Below, piece after piece: positions 24,010 to 36,803 of a stretch of DNA of 61,475 nt. The notes beneath the pieces are model-generated. The model worked only from the letters and a program-made list of their open reading frames with translations, searched no databases and was not told where the DNA came from. The DNA comes from Zygnema cylindricum. Lineage: Eukaryota > Streptophyta > Zygnematophyceae > Zygnematales > Zygnemataceae. The stretch covers positions 1-61,475 of the forward strand of contig JBBHKE010000609.1 of assembly GCA_037447655.1 (NCBI GenBank). The letters are read 5' to 3'. Every line of letters begins with the position of its first letter. Position 1 is the first letter of the stretch. The position numbers and the translations under genes were made by a program.

Positions 24010-24320
24010 ACGCCTCTGCAGCTTCATAAGATAATCTCACAGCAACTACTTCATATGATTGTCAAACAGCAACTGTTGTAACAGCTGCAGCTTCATAAGA
24101 TTATCAAACATCAACTATTGTAGCAGCTGCAGCTTCATAAGATTACCAAACAGCAACTACTTTAGCCGCTGCAGCTTCATGAGATTATCAAGCAGCAATT
24201 ACTTCACAAGATTATCAAACAGCAACTATTGTAGCCACTGCAGCTTCATACGATTATCAAACAGCAACTACTGTAGCCGCTGCAGCTTCATACACCAAAC
24301 AGCAACTAGTAGCCGCACGC
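24010..24320. repeat. ~42-bp minisatellite just upstream of the kinesin start codon
   Basis: The block gcagcttcataagattatca followed by aacagcaactactgtagccgct recurs; gcagcttcat starts at 24018, 24087, 24129, 24171, 24240 and 24282, mostly 42 bp apart. The array ends about 80 bp before the ATG, in the presumed promoter or 5' UTR. Confidence 0.85.
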
Positions 24321-24399
24321 AACTCTGGTAATAGTTTTTCTTTGCATTTGGATAGAACAGCGACTATTCACAAAAGTTCAAGAGGGGACAAGCTTAGCC

Positions 24400-27300
24400 A
24401 TGAGCGGAACGTCTTCTTCTGTCAACCCTGAAGAAGAATGTGTGAGGGTTGTTGTCCGACTAAGGCCACCAAACAACAGAGAACTACAAGGATACGTCAA
24501 ATTTGCATCAGTAAATCCTTGTTCAAAGTCACTGACAGTGACTGGACAGCCACAGCCTAAAGCTTTTACTTTCGACTATGTTGCCGACGAAGAAGTGGAC
24601 CAGGTTCTCAAATCTCATCCGTTTTCTTAATTCTCACAACAAACACAACTACTGTAGTTTTAGTGCAAAAAATGAAACTATTTCCTCGTCAAAAAGATAA
24701 AACATGCAAGTGAAGATTGGAGTATTGAAGCACCGAGCGCAGGCATAAAAGGAAAAGCCTCATTTTTTGTACCTTTGCTGGATGTTTTACAGAGAGGCAT
24801 ATTCCTTGCCGTAGGAAAATCTATTTCAGACGCTTGCCTCGAGGGTTACAATTGCTGCCTTCTAGCCTACGGTATGAGCCATATATGAATCAAATGATAG
24901 CTAAAATCTTGTGCAAAAACAAATAACATTTTTTGCTCTGGCTGTTTGCTTACCTTTTGCACATTTATTTTACCAATCGGAAACTAAAATGTCCTAAGTA
25001 TGATAAATGTAATTAGATATGCAAAATTGCTGCTTGTTTCTGCCAAGGTATAACATTCCGATGTTTTTCTTGCGCAATTTGCAGGGCAAACTGGTGCTGG
25101 CAAGACATTCACGATGGAAGGTACATTTTTAACAGGAAAATTTGATTTATTTACTAAGCAAGTTTTAAATTTTGAAATAATATTAGGATTTGAAATTATC
25201 TGAGCCGCTGCGAATGGATCAAACAAGACGTTTGCACTGCATTATGAAACGCAGCAAATGCACTACGAATGAAATAACCAATTGTTGCTTATAGTCCATC
25301 ACATCGGATGTTTGCATAGTTAGCAATGTTGACAATGTCAAAAATGTAAGAAATATAGTGGTGTCAGCAATGTCGGATATATGGTAGCAATGTCGGATAT
25401 ATGGTAGCTATGTCAGATATATGGTAGCTATGTCAAATGTATCAGCTATGTGAATAATTAGGAGCAGCTTTACGACAATGGACTTCCATGGCTTAAATCA
25501 TGTGTAGCTAGTCCTTTTCTGTTTATTATCCTGCTACATCCTGCTCACCTGTAAAGTTAAATGGTTGTCTTGTGGATGATAAAGGGATTGACACTCTGGA
25601 AACCCTTTCCACACAAGCACAAGAGAACTCTTTAACAATGGGAAATGACCGGCGAGGATTGATTCCTCGAATTCTCCACTACATATTTGATACTTTGAAG
25701 GCTAATCATGATCAGGTAAAGCAACAAGAAGGGCCTTAAGCATTAGTGTTTTATTCGAGATGCTTATTTTTATCAAATTACATTATTTTTCCTGGATCCG
25801 TCTTAACTTGTTTACGTATTTTCCCATTTCCTTGAACATTAAATTTTCTTAATTATTTTGTCTTGTCTGATTCTAGTTTCTCACTTGTCATTTTTTGACA
25901 CCTTAAACCTTGTTTGAGGTTTTTATCTCTTTTTGTCCTAGCCAGGGCATTGTCTTGCTTTAACCGTTGTATTTGCTCCAAGTTTCTTAATTATCTGTTA
26001 TTTTCTGGATCCCGATTATTGTACTGTTGATCCCTGTAATTCAACTACTTTTCACGGCTAAGCACATGTTGTCTTCTGGTGCTTCTTCAGGATCAAGCCA
26101 ATGAATCTTTCACGGTAAAATGTTCATACTTAGAGGTAAGACCTATAAACTCCAAAAAATTGAAATCTTGTGGAACCAAAAGTACATTAGCCGATGTTCT
26201 TCTGCCTTCGCAGGCTCTACAGAAGTATCATAGACAAATTTATGTTGAACGCACCATTCGGGCACAGCTTGTTTAATTTTGCATACTAATAGAACTGATG
26301 GCTTTCATGCAGATTTACAATGAGCAAGTCCAAGACCTTCTCAATCCATACTCTAAGAATCTCTGTATCCTTTCATGATACAAGATGGTGTTCGCTTGAG
26401 TGTGCAAATCAATGCAACAAAGGGTTTTCAGTTGCAAGGCAGGAATCATGTGAAATGTCTTCTGCAGTTAAGAAATAGTTTTGGCCTTGAATTTCCTGAC
26501 ATCAATTTAATTATGTGCAATTAAAATGAGTTAGTAAACATGCTGCTGTCATTAACAGGCGACACTTGCATGTTAAGAAATACCTTGACTTAAATTGTAC
26601 AGCCATCAGAGAAGATGCCGGTCGTGGAGTGTTTGTTGAAGACCTTCTTGAGGTGGTGGTACAATCAGCCGAGGCAACATACAATGTCTTTAAATATGGA
26701 TCACAGAATCGAAATGTTGGTGCTACTGTTATGAATTCCGAAAGTAGCCGTTCTCATAGTGTGTTCACACTGGTGGTTGAATCCCAGGTAATAATATAGG
26801 TAGTTCTTAATCACAACTTGTTACTAGATTTCCGAGTTGGATATTGAGAAACAGCATGCATGCTGGTCATTTGTATTATGTATGATGGCGGTTTTCATTA
26901 AAACTGAGAGCAACATTTTCTACCATGGGTCATTACAGAGAAACGATCCCTCTGGTCAAGTGAATCGTCGGAAATCCCGCTTCTACTTGGTTGACCTTGC
27001 CGGCTCTGAACGTCAAAAGCAAACAGAGGCAGCAGGAGTTCGGCTCAAGGAAGCAAACAGTATTAACAAGTCCCTTTCAGCCCTGGGCAATGTCATCAAG
27101 GTAAATCTGGACATGAAGATTTTGGTCACTGGCCGGTAGAAATGTTGTACTGTTGTGTATGTCAAATAAATTTTGGCACAAGACACTTTTTTCCGGGAGA
27201 ACAATGAGGCAAACTTTTGCAACAGCAATTTAACTGCTGCTACATGTGAGGAGAGGGAGAGTTTGGGGAGAGTATATGAGTTTTGAGTATTTGTATATGT

Positions 27301-28983
27301 TTGCAGGCATTAGTCGATTGTGCTGAGGGAAAATCGAGGCACGTACCATATCGTGATTCGAAATTGACTTATCTGCTCAAGGTAAGACAACAGATGACCT
27401 ATCCGCAAATCTTTTAGCTGTGCAATTTAACATGTATTTTCCAAAACAGTCAACATAGGGGAGGCATAAGTTTTTATTGAAATAGTCTTTAAAACCTACT
27501 TCCTTTTCTTTGTAGGATGCACTTGGTGGAAACTCCAAATGCACACTCATTGCAAACATCAGTCCAGCGGAGAAAAATGCTGAGGAGTCGATGTCAACAT
27601 TGAAATTTGCTCAACGTGCGAAGCTCATCCACAACAACGCGTCTGTGAACGAAGATGCACTTCAAGATCCGGCACAACTTGCTCTTCAAGTAAAGAAGTT
27701 GCGCGCGCAGCTCGTGGAATTAAAAGGTTTTTTCATAATTTCTGCTAGGAATTGATGCTCGGAATTGACACCTGACAAAAAACTCTTGATCCATTCCAAA
27801 TTTCCTCTCGACATAAAAAGAAAGCCAACGTGATGCCCTTATTCATGCTCCAGTTTATACTGCTGGCATTGTCAGATTGTGGAAATATCAACAGCAGTCA
27901 TGTCATGATGTACATGTCCAGAATGTGGCAATACAAATTGTATTTTAAAAGATTTCCCATTTCTCAACGAGAATGAATTTAAGATCCACGTTGTGAACTA
28001 GGCACTGCTGAAACACTCTGGATATGGAATGGCGAACTGTCCTCATTTGTTTTGAAAGACTTGTGATCCGTAATTACAATGAAACTCCCATTGATAACGC
28101 CAACTTGTATGTGCATAACTAGGATGCATAGTTGGGAAAAATTATTGCTTGAACCACAGTTCCGGATAGGATACTCAGGTCAAGCAATGAATGGAAAACC
28201 TGGGTGGTTAACAGCAGGTCTTTCTGGAGAGCCAAGCAAGTTTATGAGTTGCACCGCTAACGAAACGGAGAAGGAACTCCTCCTGAAGGAACTTCAAGTG
28301 GCAAAAAATCGAAAACAAGAGGCGAACATTGAATATGAACGTCTTTTGAGTATGCTTTCTCCAAATAGCAAGAAGGTGAAGGTACGTATTCATGCTTATG
28401 GCGCCTGGAAGACACTACATAAAAGTGAAAACAAAGTGTATCTATCGAAAAATGCACTCGTAAAAAGTGATATCTTAGAACTACCTCTTTTGTAGAACCC
28501 ATGCCTAGTTTGTTTATTTAAGCCGGCAAACGACTAAAAGATTTAAAACCATTATGACCATACTGTGGCTTCAGTGTTAAAATAGAGTAGGCCATGACTT
28601 CACGATTTCCAAGTCTGGTGAGAATATGAGCTGGTTTAGAGTATGTATGGTTGTCAAGGTGAGTTACTGTTTTGACCTTTAGCAATGTAATAGCCTATGC
28701 TGTTTTTGTTTTGTAACTGACCAGCTTCAATTTTTTGCAAGTAAACCAGGACGCACGTGAAGGCTGGAAAATACTTTTACATGACTGTCAGACTCGCTCA
28801 AGGAGCTACAAAGAACTTCTTGAAGAAGCACGAGGGCTCCTGAAATCCAAATTACATGACATTGTTGCTAAGCTTGGAGGGCCAAACGCTTTTCTACAGG
28901 CTGTTGATCAGCAAGGCGTGTTCACTAGCGATGTAGAGCAAGAGAAAGCTCGCAAATACATTCTGCGCTTGTGTTGTCCCTGA
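24400..28983 (+). CDS. Kinesin motor protein, kinesin-12 (KIF15/PAKRP1)-like, 12 exons, 525 aa
   Basis: This is a microtubule motor of the cytoskeleton. Exons: 24400-24603, 24793-24871, 25085-25120, 25585-25715, 26091-26135, 26313-26364, 26603-26787, 26939-27100, 27307-27381, 27516-27726, 28218-28381, 28750-28983; GT-AG introns keep the frame to TGA 28981-28983. The N-terminal motor domain (about 13-350) has P-loop GQTGAGKT (95-102), switch I NSESSRSH (227-234), switch II DLAGSE (263-268) and [10 protein letters not shown] (310-319). The neck reads [17 protein letters not shown], typical of kinesin-12. After it come charged, probably coiled-coil segments ([31 protein letters not shown]) and a short end. 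Kinesin-12 proteins usually have very long stalks, so 525 residues is short. Motor identity is certain, the subfamily likely. The last two exon joins are the least certain. Confidence 0.92.
25370..25452. repeat. ~21-bp tandem repeat in kinesin intron 3
   Basis: The unit atggtagcaatgtcggatat is repeated about four times, with t/a and g/a variation. Confidence 0.75.
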
Positions 28984-30541
28984 TAATCTGGAGTTCAACG
29001 CAATACAGTTATTAAATTGCATTATGCGCAAGGACATATTTTTTTACTTTTTGTCACGCTCTTATTGTAGCGCATTAGTTGGCTATATATCTTCACCTGC
29101 TGGCTGTCAAGATAATACACCATTATTTGCAGTGAACATTTTTTGTCGTTTTACATATGCCATGAAGTTTGAGCATGTGCTATGAAGTGGCAATTATAGA
29201 AAAGCTTGCCGACAAGTACACATTCAGAACATTTTGAACAAGTACCAAGACTAAGCCTTTCAAGCTTTTTGCTCACAAACATTTATCAATATATTTCAAA
29301 ATCTAGTATGCATGTGTTTAGAATACACTTTCTCCAACAACACGATAAGACTGAAAGAAAGAACTGAATTTTCACTAATTTCCCACTACAATGCGGAACG
29401 ATCTCTGTATCTCTTTACGTTTGTAGCAATGGACTACAAAGGAGCTAGGACAAGCTTCTTAGCATACACCTGAACATAAGAAAGTGGCATCATCAATTTG
29501 AAAGGGCTAACAAGACAAAAGAGTGAGAACTGGCATCCATACACCATTTCTATATGTTTCTTAATGGGAACAGTATTCCAGTAGAAGGTCAGAGGATTGG
29601 GACTAAACTGGGACACATGGAAATCCAATGAGACAATAAGTTTAAAACAAATGTAACCACTTATAAACACAATGGAACCTTGCCAACCAAAAAGTCATAA
29701 GAAAAACACTGGTCTTACCATTGAAAATGTAAGTACAATCACTGTTGAACGATGATAGCACAGTTAATAGGTATACAAAACTACTGTGCACAAAGCTAGT
29801 AAAACATATCATACTCAACCCAAGTGAAACTCGCCAGGATTGCGCCTCAACTTTCGGATTTTAACCATGTAAAATGCTTTTTCACTCCATATCTCATTTG
29901 AAAAGTTTAGGCATACAACACTTCTAGTGACAATTTGAAAGATGTAATGCATGACAAGTCGCAAGTACTACCAGCTAGTCATTAAAAAATAAGAAAGTCC
30001 CATTTAAAGCAAAAAAAAAGAAAGATGTGGTAGGCATGCATTATGTCAGTGACAATACAAAAACATGCAATGCATGATAAGCCACCACGAGTATCACAGC
30101 TGGTATCTTATAGAAAGGTAAACTTTCATTAAAAAGAAAGATCTAAAAAAAAACTAACCATCTGAATCGCATTCTCTTGTTTGGAAGCCACGGGAACCAC
30201 AAGTAAAGCTCTCAGAGCGTGGACAAAAAACAAAGTAAAATTTGTCTTTTCTACCATGCTATTGATGGTCTATGACTGGCCCTTCGAACCTTCTCAAACC
30301 TTTTGTACACCAAACCGTACACAACTACAAAACCCTTAATATATGTCTATGGTGCCCAACTAAGGCATACAAATGGGCAAATGAAAGAGGGAGAGGATCT
30401 ACTAAAGGACACTAGTTTCTAAGCACTCAAACTAAATCTCTCCAAAAAGCTAAGCTGATGTAGTAACTAAACATACAACAAGGGGGCTTTTTTTTTATCC
30501 TGTCCCAAAAGAAATCATAAATTGTGAGCGAAATATTTTTT
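28984..30541. other. Convergent intergenic region with a ~110-bp degenerate duplication
   Basis: It lies between the 3' ends of the kinesin and DQD/SDH genes. The segments starting near 29930 and 30047 (agtgacaat...aatgcatga...aaagaaagat) are diverged direct copies. No gene seen. Confidence 0.5.
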
Positions 30542-33500
30542 CTATGACGACTTGAGATTCTCCAAGAGGACGTCCCTCATCTCTTGACCAGGGGCTGCAA
30601 ATTAAGAATATTTTCCAAAATCAGTACAAATACACCACACAAAAAGAACAGAATAGAACCAACCAACGTGCTAAGAACTTACCAAGCTCGAAAATTTTCA
30701 TTCGTTAACCAAAAAGAAGCTAAAAACGTTATGCTGTCTATGGAAGGGCGTTTCCCCCAATCCTCCATTCTCTCATTGAACCTTGTATCATATTGTTTCC
30801 ATTCTCTCATTGAACCTTGTATCATATTGTTATTCTGTAATTACACATAAGCGATTACTAGACTAACAAACAAACTAGTAACTACTACATTTTCCTCCAT
30901 GTTTACTGCAATTTCCGGCCTTACAGTAAGCCCAGTAACTGCTTTCTGGGTAATCATCCTAATTAACCATGTCGAGACACATCAACTATATACATTATAT
31001 TCTCACCTGGAATGCCTGAGGTGAAAAGAGTGAACTGCTCCTCGGCCTCGCGGATAAACATTTCCACTCCACTCACTGGAGTGGCTCCCGCGGCCGTGGC
31101 TTCGCGCTGAAGGCGAGTCTCGGCCGGATTGTACACGGCATCAAAGACCACGGCCCATCCCTCCAGAGCTTCCTGAAAAGAGACAAACAAAGCATCTTCT
31201 CTGAGCTTATTATAGCAAGTTATGACTTTCCATCCTGGTAGAACAACATGCTCCCACGAGCCAAAATCGGGGGAAGAATTTCAATCATCAGTTGCAACTA
31301 TGCCTTCTGAAACGCATATGAGAAAAGCAATAATAGCAATAACAGTTAAAAGATACGTGCACGTGAAAAAACGCATCAAATTCAGATCTAAACCACTTAC
31401 TTTGAAGAAAGGGGTTGCATCCACATTGGGCTTCATGCCGACAGGTGTTGCGTGGCATAGAACAGGCGCCTTTGTCAAACCTGCCCCAAACCTCTTCTGT
31501 ACTTCTGCTGCCGCTCCCGGCTTACGGAGGTCCGCCAAACTGACCACGTGTCCCCCGAAAGTGTCCGCCACTTCCTGGGCACGAGCTGCGGTCCCACAGA
31601 AACAAGCACCAATCAGAGACGGAAAGATTGGAAAGAGTTTTCGCACACGTAAAGAGTGTACATACATCTTGCAAAAATCGGATCGGAAGTTTCACATTTG
31701 CAATTACATCCAATTTTAGATTGAGCTGCTTGATACTGTAAGGGATAGGTGACAGCAAGACTGAAAGTTACAATTGAGTGCACACCTGGCTTTGTACATA
31801 TGAAATGTCATTTACCATCGCAATTTCGTCACCAACCGACTCCGGTAAAACATCAAACAAGTAAATTGTAAACATTTCATGTGCAATTTTGATGTCTGAC
31901 ACAGCATGAAAAAATAACTCTCTGTACTCTTGTAGTTCTACTCATATCATCAATTCTTGAAGGAAAAAAAGAGGGGGAGAAAGGGGAAGGGGTGAAAAGG
32001 ATGTATCTGTTATTACATCCTTGATCCCCCAGACAAATTGCTTTGAAAGGAGCCATTTTCAAAAAGTTCAAAAAGTGTTACAAGGGATTGGTTGCACTCA
32101 GACAAGCGTTCTAAAAACAATTGATTTCACATGAGCTGGTTTTTTCTGCTCTTATGAACAAGTGTGTTTCACCTACCAAGTGCTTTGGAAGTGAAGATAA
32201 CTGCTTTACATAGTTGGTTTCACTCAAACCAACGTGGAAGGGAGTTACACTCCCCCATCGCTTGGTGTGAATGCAGAATTATAATGTATGATGCTAATTT
32301 AGTGTAGGGAGACGTGGTGACTTTTAGTCCGCTCCCCTAAAAGTATCATTGACATTATTTTCTGATTATTGTCAAAAAAAAGCTGCAGTCCAATTAATAG
32401 CAACAACTAGTGGTGTTAACACAAGGAGTGGGGAATGGAATTAGTTCTTACAATCATCAAGATCAGCGACAGCGAGCTCTCCTCCAAGCAACTTGACTCC
32501 ATAAGCCAATCCTCGACCGGCTCCTCCGGCTCCCACAAGAACCATGAGGCGACCCTCCAGAGGATTACCTCCTTCAGGAAGACCTGCATTCACCAAAAAT
32601 AAGGAGTTCAAAAAGAGGCAAAACCACCCGTGCCTTATTGCCAGACTTTCCATTTTCTATATTTGTGCAGCACTTACACATCGTGTAAATCAGGAAAAAA
32701 AAAATGGTTATGCAATTGTCGCAAGTTTAGATATTATTTGAAGGCAGTTGCAATTAGGTGAATCATATAATGCAATTCAAAATAAGTATATGCTGACCTT
32801 CCCGCTGACGAAGTCCCTCCTCCACCGCATAGATAGCGGCACCCCAATCCATATTATATCCTGTCAAGGAGCCGTCGGTCTCCCTGAAAATAGCACTCAC
32901 GGCTCCAATACTCTGTATCCAACAGGCATTTGAGGCACCACAATCAGCACACCCTTTTCTCCCTCTCCCCCTCTTCCCCTCCCTTCCCTCTCTCCCTCCC
33001 CCTCTCCCTTCCCACATAATGACTCTGTCAACATACAGAGCAAAGTACAGAGAAAATATTTACAGAGCAGATATTTTGCTGGCATTGTCCACATTTCTTT
33101 CAATTCCGCAAATTGGATGTTACATGCTTTTTAACTTCAATCTCTAAAGAGTTTCCGAGCAGACTCCCTGCTAAAATTATAAATCAAAGTGTTAAGCTAA
33201 GATATGAGATTATAGATATATATAGTTGCAGTTTTTCAGCATAGAAAGAACTAGAGCTTAGAAATTCAGCGAAAATATGTTTGGAAATTAAGAAACCTGT
33301 TCATCTTCGCTATACTGAGGACGAAAAGTTTGTTTAATTTTTCCCTTCTTACTTAGGAAAGGGTGATAGGATAACTGAAGCTCAATTAAAAAGTCCGGGC
33401 TTTTCCTCTTTGCTAAATCATGAGGAAAGTCCCTTGAGACATTTTCCCTTTATCCTGGTTATCCTGGACGAAATTAAATAAGCAAATCTTTGATTATCTA

Positions 33501-36500
33501 TGGTTGTTCATGAAGGAGAACCCAGGATTCTCCAAACTTTTGATGTTAACTTTCACAGGCTGAAGAAAAAAAAGAAATAGAGGCTTACAATGGCAGCTGG
33601 GTCGACTTTGTCAATAAGCTTGATCGCCCATTGCTTGTGGGGTGCTGTCACACTGTTTCATGCACACATTCAGTTAAAGTTTAGTCGCAGTTGCTTCACA
33701 ATGATGGTACAAATAACACCCAAGATGACGTGACTTATACATGTAACAAATAAACTGCTATCCTACTCTCCAATTTCCGACAATTACTGACCATTTTTCA
33801 CGTGGTTTCCACGAACACGTTCACGTTTGACATAATGTAAATTAAGGAGACTTGATTGTATGGAACCACACTAGATGACCAATGTGACCAAAGGATCACA
33901 ACTCTTTTTCAACCTTCTACAATAAAAAATTCCAAACTAAATGAAGCACATTCACTTAAAAGCAACATCAACAAGACATGACCACACTAAATACAATGTA
34001 GCCAGATAGGCTCAAACCTCTATTTGAACTTTTCACAATTAAACTTGAAAAACTAAATCAAGCACTTTAGCTTAAAAACAACACCGACAACACAATCCCT
34101 TCTAGCAACACTACTAGCTTCACACAAACACAAAACAATCGAAGAATAAAAAGGACAAAAACGTGTTCAAATGTCAACCTCCAACCAAGAAAAAGAGATA
34201 CGCACCTGTATCCAGCGAAGTCCTTGAATGTTGTCATAAAGCTTTCCACGTCATCAACAAGGAAAGGCAAATAAACACCATCAAATCCTTTGTAGATCAT
34301 GGCAGCATTGTAAAGAAGGTAACCACGGCTCTGGGAAATTGGTTTTCCAATGACACCAAATACTTTTGTCGCAGGGTTAATTCTCTCTCCCTTGTAAACT
34401 TTAGCATAGTCATAAACCGTGGGGAGCTCTTGTTGTTCTGGGAGATAGGCATATGTGAGATAAGACCCATATTTGGGTGCAAGGAGACGACTCAGTTCCC
34501 CTCGGGCGCCAAGAGCAATGCCAATAGTTGAAATCTGGAAGAAGAAAAGAGGCAACAAACCAGATTCAAACAAACGATTTAAGAAAAAATTGAAATATAA
34601 TCAAATTAGCGAAATACTTGGTGAGAAACGCTTGAGGAAAGATATAAAAGTAAGGCAAAAGAACAGGTAAAACTAAAAGAAAGGTAGTTAAAAACTCACA
34701 TCAGTGACAGCCATGAGGTCAAACAAGCGCTTGTTGTCGCTGATGTCTTTTGCTGTCGTGATGACTTTGATGATGTCAGCACCAGTAGCTTTCAGTTGCT
34801 CAGCAAGCTCCTTAAGAGCCTCCAAGGAAGGTGTCTCTTCCAAGTTATAAGAAGCAGCAATAATCTTAGTCTTGGGGCTCGCTGGCTTCTCCGCAATGAA
34901 TGTCGCGGCATCCTGTCCATGGAATAAGACGAAAATACAAGGAAAGAAGTGATGACATAAGCGAAAGGTTCATAATGAGCACATGGAATGAGAGGACGAG
35001 GAAGAGGTAGGGAAAGAGGTAGGGAAACAACTGATGCAAGAAAAGAGAGTTTCAGGATGAATACATGGAATAAGCGAAGAGGTGCGAAAATTAAGTGTGC
35101 TAGAAGAGGAAAGAACAAGTTTCCAAAATGAGTACAAATTGACGGAAGTTGTCGTTTAAAAACTTGAAAAGGGGAGCATGAGTTGGAAGAAGGTTTCAGT
35201 TTTTTGTTCTTGTGCTTTCATAGGAAGGTGAAGTTCAGAATCCAGACGTCCAATAATGACAGTTGAGGGAAAAGAAAACTGTTTTATGTGCAATATTTGC
35301 GCAAAACTCTTTGGCAATAGATCTTATTAAGCCAATTTGCAAGTTACCAAACAGTTTGAAAAACTGAAAGCTGAAATGTATGGCAAAATTTGTGTATACG
35401 TGTTTAATATCTAATGAACCAGCTAAATAGAAAAAAGGCAATTGTTGCAGCAAAATAAAAACAAAAACAAAGTATTCCATGTTTTCTATGCCTTCACTAA
35501 AAGAGGAATTGCAGAATTTCCTTTGCAATAAAAAAGAATGAAAGGAGGCTTCACCATCCAAAAAACTGATAAAAAAAGGAAAACCAGAAAGTGCCAAACC
35601 AATTTACCTTCAGCCCAATCTCGACAAAATCAGCCTCAAGTTCAATCGCCTTTTTCAAAGCTGCCAACCGTGAAGAATCGTCACCCACAAACTCTCCACC
35701 TTCAGCCTTTGACCTGCAAACTTGAAAAGTAAATTAGGAGGCAGAATATAAACGACTAATTTTTTGTCTCCTCCATAGCGTTTACCATGAAATGTGGACC
35801 CATTTAGTGGTCAATTGCAAGGAGCTGTTCTGCTGTACTTAACCTTTAAAAAACAGTATATTTAAGAGTAAGTTTATATCTGAAATCGTGGCAAGCAATA
35901 TCCGATCCAATCATAACATTTAACTGATTAAAAAAAAGCGAGGACATGAGAATATATGATGCATCTTGAGAACGTTTGCAAAGAAGAAACAAATTCCAGG
36001 CAGTGGGAGAAAAAAAAAACGTGAGATGAGACGAAAGAGATTAAAAAAAAGACATAGAAAATTAGGAACTGATATCAGATAAAGTGTAGTATACATTAGA
36101 TAGTTAGACTTGTGTAATCATTTCAAGATCAAATAAACTGAGACACACAATAGAAAAGATCCAAAAAACTTCAGACTAAAAAATCCTTTCAAACAAAATA
36201 TACACCATCCTGGAGCAATATGATGAAGTTCAATGACTAAAAATATAACAATCAACAAATGCTGCGTTTTCCCCCTTTAAAGTCTCAGAATAGTTTTTCA
36301 ACACTGCGTCATCAGATCACAAAGTTAACCTTAAAAAGAAGAACGAGCCATCTTACTTTCTAGCTGACTGATATATCTGTAAACTTGCTTAAAATTATAT
36401 CTTTTAAGTGATATTAAAAACACGAAACAAGTAAACGCTAAGACAGGTACCAAAACATTATAGCTTGCTTAACACTGAAAACCAATCCTTAAAAATACAT

Positions 36501-36803
36501 AATCAGGCGATCCGTACAGCCAAATAGATGCGACACACGTGTAAACGTAAATGTAAATGCAACAAAAAGCATACAAAAAGGTAGCACTGAAACGAAAACA
36601 AACCTGTATGTGACGATAACCGGCACAGTTTTTGCTTTCAGCAGGTGAGGCAGATCTGTCTCCAATTCAAAGTCCTTGATTGCATCCAGATTGATTTCCA
36701 CCGCAGTGGCTCCTGCATTCACTGCCTTCTTAAGTTGTGACACTTGTCCCTCCACAGTGTAGGATGTCAGAGGAGCAGTGATGTAACACACGGCTTTTCC
36801 CAT
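30542..36803 (-). CDS. Fused 3-dehydroquinate dehydratase / shikimate (or quinate) dehydrogenase-like protein, 10 exons, 520 aa
   Basis: In plants this fusion does shikimate-pathway steps 3 and 4 (3-dehydroquinate to 3-dehydroshikimate to shikimate). Minus-strand exons: 36604-36803, 35608-35713, 34700-34912, 34206-34534, 33589-33652, 32798-32912, 32452-32583, 31401-31585, 31007-31172, 30542-30594; phases agree. The N-terminal type I dehydratase domain (about 1-215) keeps Lys151 and Arg67, but has Tyr124 where the catalytic His belongs, Asn38 for the usual Arg in VEIR, and no SAPGQ motif. The C-terminal dehydrogenase keeps Lys289 (VTAPHK) and Asp326 (YNMD), but has Gly244 for the second Ser of S-x-S, Ser310 for Asn of AVNT, and ADLDD (382-386) after GAGGAGR in place of NRT. 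The start MGKAVCYITAPL leaves no room for a plastid transit peptide. Fold and fusion are certain; activity is doubtful for the first domain and possibly altered in the second. Confidence 0.93.
30766..30832. repeat. 33-bp perfect tandem duplication in DQD/SDH intron 9
   Basis: The block starting ccattctctcattgaacctt is present twice head to tail within the last intron. Confidence 0.9.

Noticed and set aside
28079-28495. 138-codon open frame as a separate gene
   Set aside because: Only its middle (28218-28381) is coding, as kinesin exon 11; the rest is intron.
31222-31719. 165-codon plus-strand frame over DQD/SDH exon 8
   Set aside because: It is the antisense shadow of a coding exon.
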